Positions 17,684 through 25,521 of a DNA stretch of 64,000 bases are shown here, piece by piece (position 1 is the first letter of the stretch; every line of letters begins with the position of its first letter). The stretch covers positions 19,889-83,888 of the forward strand of contig VFZN01000015.1 of NCBI GenBank assembly GCA_016871195.1, read 5' to 3'. The position numbers were made by a program, and so were the translations under genes. The DNA comes from Acidobacteriota bacterium. GTDB taxonomy: Bacteria; Acidobacteriota; Vicinamibacteria; Vicinamibacterales; UBA2999. The notes under the pieces were generated by a model. That model was given only the letters and a program-made list of their open reading frames with translations. It ran no database searches and was not told where the DNA came from.

Positions 17684-17752
17684 CTGACGGTCTGGAGGCA
17701 GGTCCAGGTGACGTGGCCGTCACCATGCGGCGGCAGGAGGGAACGCGCACAC

Positions 17753-18394
17753 ATGCACTTCACCAATCGGGCAGAGGCGGGTCGGCTGCTGGGACAGCGT
17801 CTGTCGCACCTGCGCGGCCAGCATCCGCTGGTGCTGGGCATCCCCCGCGGGGGCGTGCCCGTCGCGGCTCCCGTGGCCGCGGCCTTGGCGGGCGAGCTCG
17901 ACGTGCTGCTGGTGCGAAAGCTGCGCACGCCGGGTGCCCTCGAGGTGGCGATGGGCGCCATCGACGAAGCCGGTCACGTGCTGCGGATGCATCCGGACGA
18001 GGTGCGCGATGCCGCCTCGGAGTCGGCGTGGACAGCCGAGGTCGCCGCTCAGGGAGCAGCGATTCGTGCACGACGTCGTGTGATCTCAGGTGTGCGCCCC
18101 TCCGCGCCGCTGCGCGGGCGCCTCGTCGTGCTGGTGGACGATGGAATGGCGACGGGCGCGACGATGAGGGCGGCGGTGGATGCGGCCAAGCGACAGGGTG
18201 CCGCGCGGGCGATTGTCGCGCTGCCCGTGGCCGCCGCTGACGCGCTGGCGATGCTGGACGGCATGGCAGACGAGGTGGTGTGCCTGCATGTGCCCGCGTG
18301 GTTCACGGGCGTCGGAGCGTTCTACGAGGATTTCGGTGAGGCGAGCGACGCCGAGGTGGTGGCGCTGTTGCGTCCAACCACCCCGGCCTCGTGA
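17753..18394 (+). CDS. Phosphoribosyltransferase-family protein
   Basis: This 213-residue cytoplasmic protein belongs to the type I PRTase fold. The PRPP loop is clear (VVLVDDGMATGATM), and the N-terminal HPLVLGIPRGGVPVA and LLVRKLRTPG motifs match the stand-alone predicted phosphoribosyltransferases often found beside hydrolases and stress proteins. The ATG at 17753 is preceded by GGAGGG 11 bases upstream; an earlier GTG at 17708 is rejected. The substrate base is unknown. It lies 69 bases after the membrane-protein gene and may be a separate unit. Confidence 0.85.
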   Translation: MHFTNRAEAGRLLGQRLSHLRGQHPLVLGIPRGGVPVAAPVAAALAGELDVLLVRKLRTPGALEVAMGAIDEAGHVLRMHPDEVRDAASESAWTAEVAAQGAAIRARRRVISGVRPSAPLRGRLVVLVDDGMATGATMRAAVDAAKRQGAARAIVALPVAAADALAMLDGMADEVVCLHVPAWFTGVGAFYEDFGEASDAEVVALLRPTTPAS

Positions 18395-18403
18395 GGCGTA
18401 GCC

Positions 18404-20416
18404 CTAGCGGCGCGCGGCGGGCAGCTTGTAGGCGATGAGTTCGCCGGCCACGCCAGGGGCGCTGACCGACACGGTGATGTACTGCTGCCCGTTGATCTGG
18501 TAGGTCATGGGCGAGCCGGTCTGGGGAGCCGGCATGTACACGGCACCGACTTCCTCGCCTGTTCCCTTGTTGTAGGCCCGCAGCATCGCGCCCTGTCCCT
18601 TGGGCGTCGAGTTCATGCCGCCTTCGCCGGCGATAACCAGCGTCTTGGTGGTCAGCACGCCGATGCGGCCCTGACGGCCCGTGCGAGGAATCGTCAGCCC
18701 CTTGAGTGCGGGGTGATTCTTGATCGCGTCGGGCGTGTCACCGTGGGCAATCTGCCAGGCCAGGGTGCCTTCGTTGAGGTTGAGGGCTGTGATGCGCCCA
18801 TAGGGCGGCTTGGTGAGCGGCAGCCCGCGTACCGTGGTGGCGGGGAACGACGGGCGGCCCGAGGTGTCGGCCGGATCCGACGCGAAGCCGCGGACATACA
18901 GCATGTCGGTCTTCACCCCGTCGCCGGGCAGCAGGCCCAGGGCCGACACGTTGGTGTTCGAGAAGATGTAGAACATGTTCGTCTCGGGGTCGAGCGAACC
19001 GCCCTGCCAGTTGGCGCCACCGGTGACGTTGGGCAGCATGAGCGTCCCGAGCGGACCGTCCCACTTGCTGACCACGGGGGGGGTGAACAGCGGGCCGATC
19101 TTGTAGCGCTTCACCAGGGCTTCGGCCTCGGCGCGCAGTTCGGGAGTGAAGTCAATGAGGTCGTCGATGGCGACGCCCTGCCGTTCGAAGGCGGGCGGCT
19201 TGGTAACAAATGGCTGGGTGGGGGCGTATTGCTCGCCCGGCACGGTGCCGATTTCCACCTTGCGTTCTTCAATGGGCCACACAGGCTGGCCGGTGGCGCG
19301 GTCGAACACGTAGACCCAGCCCTGCTTGGTGGCCTGGGCTACGGCCTTGATGGTGCGGCCGTTCTGCCGGATGTCCACGAGGATGGGAGCGCAGGGCACG
19401 TCAAAGTCCCAGATGCCGTGATGCACCAGCTGGTAGTGCCACTTGCGCTTGCCCGTCGTGATATCGACGGCGACAATGCTTTCGCTGAAGAGCGTGTTGC
19501 CGGGGCGGTGGCCGCCGTAATAGTCACCGGTCGGCAGCTCGACCGGCATGTAGACGAGGCCCAGTTCCTCGTCGACGGTCATCTGGGCCCAGACCCCGGT
19601 GTTGCCGCTGTAGCTCCAGGAGTCTTTTTCCCAGGTCTCGTTGCCGACTTCGCCCGGCGCAGGAATGGTCTTGAAGAGCCACAGCCGCTTGCCCGTGCGC
19701 ACGTCATAGCCGCGCACGAACCCCTTCTGGTTCGTCTTGCTCTTCGGGGCCCCGCCCTCGACGTGGGCGGCGCCGATGATGATCGTGTTCTTCACCACCA
19801 CCGGAGCCGAGTGCAGTCCTACCTCGCCAGTGATGGGGTCCATCTCCTGGTCCATCTCTTTTTTGAGATCGACCATACCGTCGGTGCCGAAGTCGGCGAT
19901 GCGGCGCCCGGTGCGGGCATCGAGGGCGACAAGCATGTAGCCCGGGGTCACGTAGAGGATGCGGGCGTCCTTCCCGTCGGTCCAGTACGACAGGCCGCGT
20001 CCCGAGAGCTGACGGGGAGCGGCGGCTCCGCGTGCACCTTCGTCGACCGCGTGCATCCACTTCATCTCGCCGGTGGCCGCATCGACGGCGACGGCGGCGC
20101 GGCGCGAGCCGGCTGTGAAGTAGAGCGTGCCCCCGACCATCAGCGGGGTGGCCTGGAACTGGAACTCAGGCCGGGGCCCGAGATTCTCGGTCTTGAACCG
20201 CCACGCGATATCGAGGGAATTGAAGTTGGAGGCGTCCACCTGTGCTAGCGGAGAATAGCGCCGGCTGGCGAGGTCTCCCCCATAGGTGGGCCACTCGCCG
20301 CGGCTGGTCCCGAGCGAGATCAGGTCGCCCGCCTGGCCCGTCACGGTGTGCCAGGTCCCCAAGGCCACAACGCCGGCCAGGGCCAGCGCCATCCCGGTCA
20401 TCCGCTGTCGTCGCAT
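18404..20416 (-). CDS. PQQ-dependent dehydrogenase, glucose-dehydrogenase-like quinoprotein without heme
   Basis: This is a 670-residue exported propeller protein with PQQ-type blades: EWPTYGGDLASRRYSPL near the N-terminus, [31 protein letters not shown], and the conserved C-terminal GSPMTYQINGQQYITV. It resembles the large domain of membrane glucose/quinate dehydrogenases but has no five-helix membrane domain and no CxxCH motif. It would therefore need an external electron acceptor. Residues 1-30 give a signal peptide (MALALAGVVALG). GGGAGGGAGAGCAG precedes the ATG at 20416, which excludes the longer frame from 20530. It is divergent from the aminotransferase gene and convergent with the phosphoribosyltransferase gene, nine bases away. 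Confidence 0.87.
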   Translation of the reverse strand: MRRQRMTGMALALAGVVALGTWHTVTGQAGDLISLGTSRGEWPTYGGDLASRRYSPLAQVDASNFNSLDIAWRFKTENLGPRPEFQFQATPLMVGGTLYFTAGSRRAAVAVDAATGEMKWMHAVDEGARGAAAPRQLSGRGLSYWTDGKDARILYVTPGYMLVALDARTGRRIADFGTDGMVDLKKEMDQEMDPITGEVGLHSAPVVVKNTIIIGAAHVEGGAPKSKTNQKGFVRGYDVRTGKRLWLFKTIPAPGEVGNETWEKDSWSYSGNTGVWAQMTVDEELGLVYMPVELPTGDYYGGHRPGNTLFSESIVAVDITTGKRKWHYQLVHHGIWDFDVPCAPILVDIRQNGRTIKAVAQATKQGWVYVFDRATGQPVWPIEERKVEIGTVPGEQYAPTQPFVTKPPAFERQGVAIDDLIDFTPELRAEAEALVKRYKIGPLFTPPVVSKWDGPLGTLMLPNVTGGANWQGGSLDPETNMFYIFSNTNVSALGLLPGDGVKTDMLYVRGFASDPADTSGRPSFPATTVRGLPLTKPPYGRITALNLNEGTLAWQIAHGDTPDAIKNHPALKGLTIPRTGRQGRIGVLTTKTLVIAGEGGMNSTPKGQGAMLRAYNKGTGEEVGAVYMPAPQTGSPMTYQINGQQYITVSVSAPGVAGELIAYKLPAARR

Positions 20417-20452
20417 CTGCTCTCCCTCCCCGAGTGAGAAACTGCAGGCCTT

Positions 20453-20458
20453 ACTATA
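20453..20458 (-). promoter_or_regulatory. -10 box of the leftward quinoprotein gene
   Basis: TATAGT on the minus strand lies 36 bases before the ATG at 20416, leaving a short leader that contains the ribosome binding site. It shares its ATA core with the rightward -10 element at 20457-20462. Confidence 0.45.
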
Positions 20459-20462
20459 CAAT
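20457..20462 (+). promoter_or_regulatory. TANNNT box at the aminotransferase start
   Basis: TACAAT (within TATACAAT) ends 6 bases before the ATG at 20469, too close for a Shine-Dalgarno sequence. It overlaps the opposite -10 box at 20453-20458. Confidence 0.5.
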
Positions 20463-20468
20463 CCGCCC

Positions 20469-21695
20469 ATGCATCTGCGACGCCGCGATTTTCTGGCTGC
20501 CACTGGCACACTGGCTCTGTGCTCGACCACTCATCCTGTGGCGCAGACCACCCGACCGGGTGGGGTGCTGCCGGCGGGCCTCCGGGCGGATTTTCCCCAG
20601 GCGTCTACCGAGACGTATCTCAACTCGGCGGCGCTGCATCCCGTGGGTACATTTGCCGCCCGCGCCATCGAGGAGGGGCTCGCCTATCGGCTGCACGGTG
20701 CCGGTGAGGGCCGTGCCGACTTCACGGCCGCGAAGCAGGAGGCCCTGCGCGGCCAGTTCGGGGCGCTCATCAACGCGTCGCCCCGCGAGATCGCGTTCAC
20801 CAGCAGCACCTCCGACGGCGAGAACATCGTTGTGATGGGCCTCGACCTGGCGCGGAAGAAGGGCAACATCGTCATCGACGAGCTGCACTTCACCACATCG
20901 CTCTACATGTACAAGGAACTCGAAAAACAGGGCGTCGAGCTGCGCATCGTCAAGCACCGCAACTGGGCCATTGATCCGGCCGATATGGACAAGGCCATCG
21001 ACCGGAATACGCGGCTGGTGTCGCTGGCCCTCGTCTCGAATGTCAACGGCTTCATGCATGACTGTGCGGCGGTGAGCCGCCTGGCGCACGACCGTGGCGC
21101 GCTGGTGTTTGCCGACATCATCCAGGCCGTCGGGGCCGTACCGATCGACGTCCAAGCCCTGGGGATCGACTTTGCATCGGCAGGCACTTACAAGTGGCTG
21201 ATGGGCGAGCGCGGGTTCGGGTTCCTCTACGTCAAGGAAGAGCTGCAGGGCACCGTGCTGCCGACCACCCGCTACGGACATCGGCAGGTGACCAATTTCA
21301 ACCGCGCCGCGCTGACATGGGAACCGCTGCCCGGAGCTGCCCGATACGAGTCGGGCGGTATCGCGGTGCTGCTGGCGGCCTGCGTGTCTGCGGGCATCGA
21401 CTACGTGACGCGCCTGGGCGTCGACCGTATCGGCGCCCATGCCCGGGTGCTGACGGACCGTCTGCAGGCAGAACTGCCGCCCCTCGGATACGAACCCCTC
21501 ACGCCGCGCGGCACACGCACGCCGATTCTGGCCTTCGGGCTGAAGGACACGGCGGCAACGGCCAAGCGCCTGCAGGCGGGCAAGGTGACCGGCACAATTG
21601 TGAGCAACGAGAACCGCCTACGGCTCGCCGTGTCGGTCTTCAACACGCACGAGGACATCGACCGCGCGGTCGCCGTGCTGGCGGGGCGTGCCTAA
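20469..21695 (+). CDS. Tat-exported class V aminotransferase-family PLP protein
   Basis: The 408-residue protein starts with a twin-arginine signal (RRRDFLAATGTLALCS). It then shows the fold type I class V pattern: YLNSAALHPVG near the N-terminus, FTSSTSDGENIV for cofactor phosphate binding, LVFADIIQAVGAVP, and SAGTYKWLMGERGFGFLYV with the PLP lysine. Class V members include cysteine desulfurases and isopenicillin-N epimerases; the epimerase-like subgroup is commonly Tat-exported. An export route for a PLP enzyme folded in the cytoplasm makes sense. Substrate is unknown. The ATG at 20469 is set by the Tat motif and by the TATACAAT element directly upstream. Confidence 0.87.
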   Translation: MHLRRRDFLAATGTLALCSTTHPVAQTTRPGGVLPAGLRADFPQASTETYLNSAALHPVGTFAARAIEEGLAYRLHGAGEGRADFTAAKQEALRGQFGALINASPREIAFTSSTSDGENIVVMGLDLARKKGNIVIDELHFTTSLYMYKELEKQGVELRIVKHRNWAIDPADMDKAIDRNTRLVSLALVSNVNGFMHDCAAVSRLAHDRGALVFADIIQAVGAVPIDVQALGIDFASAGTYKWLMGERGFGFLYVKEELQGTVLPTTRYGHRQVTNFNRAALTWEPLPGAARYESGGIAVLLAACVSAGIDYVTRLGVDRIGAHARVLTDRLQAELPPLGYEPLTPRGTRTPILAFGLKDTAATAKRLQAGKVTGTIVSNENRLRLAVSVFNTHEDIDRAVAVLAGRA

Positions 21696-21718
21696 GGCGC
21701 AGTCGAGGTGCCGACGAC

Positions 21719-21738
21719 GGTCACCCGGACGGGTGACC
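21719..21738. other. Perfect hairpin between convergent genes
   Basis: GGTCACCC (21719-21726) and GGGTGACC (21731-21738) form an 8-bp perfect stem with a 4-base loop. It lies in the 57-base gap between the converging aminotransferase and tetraheme cytochrome genes. There is no T tract on either side, so factor-assisted termination or 3'-end protection is more likely than a classic terminator. Confidence 0.5.
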
Positions 21739-21752
21739 ATCCCGGCGTCAGG

Positions 21753-22355
21753 TCAGCGCGATGGCTTGAGCTTGCCCTGGTGGCAGGCGATGCAGCCGAT
21801 TTCCGGATTCTTGACGCCGGCAAAGTGCTTGTTGATCGAGCCGACCATGCCGCGCATGCGTCGGGCCACGTGCTTATTCGGACTCTCGTCCCAGCCCCAG
21901 TTGTTCGGGTCGTGGCAGTGCGAGCACCCAACCCCGAGCGATGCCGTGAACACGCCCATCTGCAGCGCCAGTGACGTGTCGCCGTTGAACACCTTCTCGT
22001 AGCGCTTGGCGTCGCGTTCCCACTGGGCCTGTGTGATCTTCGGCGGTGTGAGCTGGCCCTTGTGGCAGGTGTTGCAGGTGATGCCGCCGTAGGCCTTGAG
22101 GGCGCCGTTGTTGAGGTCGTTCACCATGCGCGACATGCGATAGGCGAGATCAAACGTCGGCATGTAGGGGAGGCTCCACTGTCCATCGAGATGGCAGTGG
22201 GTGCACTCGACGCCGAGGGCCTTCGACCATTCCTGCATCTTGGCCTGCACGGTCTCAGGGGACGAGGCCGACGACGCCGGCTGGGCGGACACGGACGGGA
22301 CGCCGACTGACAGAACCCAGACACTGACCCACAGAGCACGGGCAAGATGACGCAT
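21753..22355 (-). CDS. Exported tetraheme cytochrome c, duplicated reaction-centre-cytochrome-type
   Basis: The 200-residue protein has a signal peptide (WVSVWVLSVGVPSVSAQ) and four CxxCH sites: C51/C54/H55, C94/C97/H98, C144/C147/H148 and C188/C191/H192. The two halves match each other: ALGVECTHCH with SLGVGCSHCH, and YRMSRMVNDLN with RRMRGMVGSIN, whose methionines could be axial ligands. This resembles the photosynthetic reaction-centre cytochrome subunit family, which occurs widely in non-photosynthetic Acidobacteriota. It is likely a periplasmic electron carrier between the quinoproteins and a terminal oxidase. ATG 22355 is preferred because the signal peptide begins there. It is divergent from the one-heme gene at 22426. 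Confidence 0.9.
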   Translation of the reverse strand: MRHLARALWVSVWVLSVGVPSVSAQPASSASSPETVQAKMQEWSKALGVECTHCHLDGQWSLPYMPTFDLAYRMSRMVNDLNNGALKAYGGITCNTCHKGQLTPPKITQAQWERDAKRYEKVFNGDTSLALQMGVFTASLGVGCSHCHDPNNWGWDESPNKHVARRMRGMVGSINKHFAGVKNPEIGCIACHQGKLKPSR

Positions 22356-22365
22356 AGCGATTTCC

Positions 22366-22371
22366 AGCGTA
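22366..22371 (-). promoter_or_regulatory. TANNNT box close to tetraheme cytochrome start
   Basis: TACGCT on the minus strand lies 10 bases before the ATG at 22355. The intervening GGAAAT may be a weak ribosome binding site or simply a very short leader. Confidence 0.35.
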
Positions 22372-22413
22372 ACGCACTCGGCGGGAGTCGTGCCAGCGGC
22401 GCCTGCCGCGCAG

Positions 22414-22419
22414 TAGGAT
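22414..22419 (+). promoter_or_regulatory. TANNNT box close to one-heme protein start
   Basis: TAGGAT ends 6 bases before the ATG at 22426. The following GGAG is very close to the start, so leaderless or extremely short-leader initiation is possible. Confidence 0.4.
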
Positions 22420-22425
22420 GGAGCG

Positions 22426-23754
22426 ATGCGTGTTGGCAGTGTGCAGATGGTGAGCCGTGTATGTGCGGTCCTGCTGGTGGCGGCCCTGGGCGGGGCCGTG
22501 CGTGGCCAGGTGCCCGCGGGGCAGGCGCGCGAGCCGTTTCCCGGCACCCTCGATGACCACCCCGTGATTGGCTACGCCGACACGCTGGTGCACGACCGGG
22601 TGGCGCGGCTCAACGACGCCCTCGCCGACGGCCGCGTGGCGCTGGCCACCGAGGGGCCAACCGGCGTGCTGCGTTCGCTGCTGGCCGCACTCGATGTGCC
22701 CGAGTCGTCGCAGCTGCTGGTGTTTTCGAAGACCGCGCTGCAGAGCCAGTTCACCGGGCCAGCGACCCCCCGCGCGCTCTACTACAACGACGCGGTCGTG
22801 GTCGGCTACATCGCTTCGTCGCCAGTCATCGAGGTGGCGGCACTCGACCCGAAGCAGGGCGTGCAGTTCTACACCATTGAGCCACCGCCCTCGGGGCAGC
22901 CGTGGCGGCTCGCCCGAACGCCGGCGTGCCTCAACTGCCATCTCGCGCAGTCGACCCTCGACATTCCCGGCTTCATCGTCCGCAGCCACCAGGTCGATCG
23001 CGCGGGCCGGCCCCTGCTGGCACTGGGGGTCACGCAAGTGGACATGCGCACACCGCACCCTCAGCGCTGGGGCGGATGGTTTGTGACGGGCGCCTCGACG
23101 GCACCGCCCTACGGACCGCTCGGACACATGGGCAATCTGGTGCACATGCGGCGACCTGACGAGGGGCCGGAGATCCTCGCGGACATGCCGTTCCGGGCGT
23201 GGCTGGGGCAGGCCCCTGAGGCCCGGCGGTATCTGTCGGAACAGAGCGATATCTCGGCCCTGCTGACGTTCGATCACCAGATGCCCGGGCTCAACCTCAT
23301 TACGCGCCTGCAGTGGGAGGCGCGTGTTGCGGCCTACGAGGGGCGCGCTCTCGAGACCGACCCGGCCATCGTGGCCCGGCGCGAGGCGCTGGCCGACTAT
23401 CTGCTCGGCGTGGGTGAGGCGCCGTTCGATTTTTCGGTGACGCCGCGCGCCGACTTTGCGCGTGCGCTGATCGAGCGGTTTCCCCGCGACGGGCAGGGGC
23501 GGTCGCTCGCCGAGCTTGACCTGACGAAGCGGCTGCTCAAATACGGCGTGAGCTTTCTGGTGTACACCCAGGCGTTCGCGGCGTTGCCGCGCGAGGTGCG
23601 GCTGCCGGTGATGGCGCGCATCATGGCGGTGCTCGACGGCCGGGTGACGGCGCCGAAGTATGCCCACCTGCGACCGGGCGAGCGGCTGGCCGCGCGCATC
23701 ATCCTCCGCGACACGCACCCCGATGTGCGGGGTGCGTGGGCAGAGGGGCGATAA
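22426..23754 (+). CDS. Exported protein with one c-type heme site, unknown family
   Basis: I recognise the type only as a conserved hypothetical family. The 442-residue protein has a signal peptide (VCAVLLVAALGGAVRG). Conserved-looking blocks follow: SSQLLVFSKTALQ, PRALYYNDAVVVGYI and VQFYTIEPP. A single heme site, ACLNCH (C168/C171/H172), sits in the middle of the chain, followed by GWFVTGASTAPPYGPLGHMGN. The heme lies inside a larger unknown domain rather than in a cytochrome c fold. It is divergently paired with the tetraheme cytochrome gene (70 bases apart), which suggests a shared electron-transfer role. Its ATG lies 6 bases after a TAGGAT box. Confidence 0.7.
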   Translation: MRVGSVQMVSRVCAVLLVAALGGAVRGQVPAGQAREPFPGTLDDHPVIGYADTLVHDRVARLNDALADGRVALATEGPTGVLRSLLAALDVPESSQLLVFSKTALQSQFTGPATPRALYYNDAVVVGYIASSPVIEVAALDPKQGVQFYTIEPPPSGQPWRLARTPACLNCHLAQSTLDIPGFIVRSHQVDRAGRPLLALGVTQVDMRTPHPQRWGGWFVTGASTAPPYGPLGHMGNLVHMRRPDEGPEILADMPFRAWLGQAPEARRYLSEQSDISALLTFDHQMPGLNLITRLQWEARVAAYEGRALETDPAIVARREALADYLLGVGEAPFDFSVTPRADFARALIERFPRDGQGRSLAELDLTKRLLKYGVSFLVYTQAFAALPREVRLPVMARIMAVLDGRVTAPKYAHLRPGERLAARIILRDTHPDVRGAWAEGR

Positions 23755-23763
23755 GCACTCACA

Positions 23764-23780
23764 ACGGCCGGGGCGGCCGT
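23764..23780. other. Short perfect hairpin between convergent genes
   Basis: ACGGCCG (23764-23770) and CGGCCGT (23774-23780) pair perfectly around GGG. The hairpin lies in the 33-base gap between the one-heme gene and the leftward amidohydrolase gene. There is no T tract. Confidence 0.4.
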
Positions 23781-23787
23781 CGGGTGA

Positions 23788-25449
23788 CTACTTGCGGGGG
23801 GCGGCCTTGGCCTTCTCGGCCCCCACCATCGCGGCGACGTCACTCAGCAGCTTCGGCGCATCGTAGACGATGCCGTCCTTGATGGTGAAGCGGACCCCGC
23901 CGACTTTCTCCTGACGGTTGGTGCGATCGTTGAGGCGCTGGTGGCCAGTGCCGTACAGCGTCTTGAGGTTGGCCAGCGGATTCTCGCTGGCAATCACCAG
24001 GTCGGCCAGCATGCCGGCACGCACGATGCCCATGGGAGCGTCCTCGCCGCGCGGTTCGTAGAGGGTCTTTGCCCCCCACATCGTGGCCGAGCGGATGATT
24101 TCAAGAGGCGTGAAGCCGGCTTCCCGCAGCAGCTCCAGCTCCTCGACGTAGGCGAAGCCGTAGGTCTTCCAGATGAAGCCCGAATCGGTGCCCACCGTCA
24201 CGCGGCCGCCCATGTTCTTGTAATCGTTGATGAGGCGCATGTAGCGATCGTAGAACCGCTTCCAGGCCAGTTCGTTCTCGGTGGTCCAGTCGTAGAAGTA
24301 CGACCCGTGGTTGTCACGCGTACTCTGGAAGAAGTTCCACAGCTGCGGTGTCGTGTAGGTCGAGTGCCAGTCGGCGTTGCGGGCGCGCATCAGGTCGCGC
24401 GAGGCGGCGTAGATGTTGAATGTCGGGTCGAAGACCACGCCGTTCTTCTTCTGCTGCTCGAGGTAGGCCTTCCACTCCGGTGAGCCGGGCTCATAGGTCT
24501 GGTTCCAGATGCGGGCGATGTCGCCGAAGCGATCCTGTTCGTTGTTGTAGTCGTAGTTGGGCGGGAATTCCTGAATCGTGCGGTCCTTCAGCAGCGACTC
24601 CATGTGGCCGTAGTAGTGGGTAATGGTGTGCAGGCCGGCCTCGCCGGCGTCGCGGCCGTTGAAGTTGGCCACACCGTTCTGCGAGAGATGGGCGACGGTG
24701 CCCAGCTTGTGCTTGCGGGCCTCGTCAATGGCAGCGCGGATGATCTCGGGCGTCTCGTCGCCACGGTTGAAGAACTTGATGCCGTCGATCTCGTTCGCGG
24801 CAGCCCAGCGGACCCATTCGCGGGCCTTCTCGGGCGTCTGCACCGGGCCATTCGGCCAGCCCGAGGCCAGCGGCTGGTAGTTGAAGATGCGTGGCGCCGC
24901 AATCTCATTCGTCGCTGAACGTGCCTTCTCGCTGCGGGCCACGGCCTGCGACGACAGACCCACCCCACGTACGGTCGTGACGCCGTGCGCGAGCCACAGC
25001 TTGTAGGCGTAGCTCAGGTCGGGCGCCTTGCCACGACCTGAGCCGTGCACGTGCATGTCGACGAAACCCGGCATGACGAACATGCCTGTGCCATCGATCT
25101 CGCGGTCGAAGTCACGCGGGGCGCGGTTGGCGTCCATCGCCATGCCCGGCCATCCGGCCTGGCGCACGGACGTGATGCGGTTGCCCTCGATGCCGATGTC
25201 CATCGGGCTCAGGGGCGGGCCGCCCGTGCCGTCGATGAGGGTCACTCCGCGGATGACCAGCTTGCGGAAGGGGCCCTCGCCCTCGCCGGGCTTGCGTGCC
25301 GGGGACGGGGTGTCACCCTGTCGCTCGGGGGTCTGCGCGGCAACCGACTGCGTCCGCGGAGCCTGAGCAGGCGCCGGTGCCTGTGCGGCTCCGACCCCGA
25401 CCACGGTGGCCACCAGTGCGGTAGCCCACATGCCTGTAAGCATTCTCAT
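23788..25449 (-). CDS. Secreted amidohydrolase-family metalloenzyme
   Basis: The 553-residue protein has a signal peptide (MWATALVATVVGVGAAQ) and an alanine/proline/glutamine linker. The amidohydrolase core carries ligands in GFVDMHVHGSGR, GTVAHLSQNGVANF, GLHTITHYYGH and VTVGTDSGF. The C-terminal beta-sandwich motif (AGMLADLVIASENPL) is intact. It belongs with the imidazolonepropionase/prolidase-like exported group; the substrate is uncertain. ATG codons at 25449 and 25443 are both possible, and a start at 25467 is less likely. The gene is divergent from the old yellow enzyme gene, with a -10-like TACACT 42 bases upstream of its start. Confidence 0.87.
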   Translation of the reverse strand: MRMLTGMWATALVATVVGVGAAQAPAPAQAPRTQSVAAQTPERQGDTPSPARKPGEGEGPFRKLVIRGVTLIDGTGGPPLSPMDIGIEGNRITSVRQAGWPGMAMDANRAPRDFDREIDGTGMFVMPGFVDMHVHGSGRGKAPDLSYAYKLWLAHGVTTVRGVGLSSQAVARSEKARSATNEIAAPRIFNYQPLASGWPNGPVQTPEKAREWVRWAAANEIDGIKFFNRGDETPEIIRAAIDEARKHKLGTVAHLSQNGVANFNGRDAGEAGLHTITHYYGHMESLLKDRTIQEFPPNYDYNNEQDRFGDIARIWNQTYEPGSPEWKAYLEQQKKNGVVFDPTFNIYAASRDLMRARNADWHSTYTTPQLWNFFQSTRDNHGSYFYDWTTENELAWKRFYDRYMRLINDYKNMGGRVTVGTDSGFIWKTYGFAYVEELELLREAGFTPLEIIRSATMWGAKTLYEPRGEDAPMGIVRAGMLADLVIASENPLANLKTLYGTGHQRLNDRTNRQEKVGGVRFTIKDGIVYDAPKLLSDVAAMVGAEKAKAAPRK

Positions 25450-25490
25450 AGTTCCAGCGTGCCTCACAAAAAATCCTGACTGCCCGGCCC

Positions 25491-25496
25491 AGTGTA
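25491..25496 (-). promoter_or_regulatory. -10-like box of the leftward amidohydrolase gene
   Basis: TACACT (within TATACACT) on the minus strand lies 41 bases before the ATG at 25449. It is within 18 bases of the rightward TAAGAT box at 25509-25514, forming a compact divergent promoter region. No clear -35 was found. Confidence 0.35.
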
Positions 25497-25508
25497 TACG
25501 CGCCGCCG

Positions 25509-25514
25509 TAAGAT
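25509..25514 (+). promoter_or_regulatory. TANNNT box close to old yellow enzyme start
   Basis: TAAGAT ends 7 bases before the ATG at 25522, with only GTGGGGC between. Leaderless or very short-leader initiation would result if it is the -10 element. Confidence 0.4.
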
Positions 25515-25521
25515 GTGGGGC

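Noticed and set aside
18713..20248. A 511-codon plus-strand frame opposite the second quinoprotein
   Set aside because: The minus-strand gene is well supported by motifs and a ribosome binding site; the frame is a shadow.
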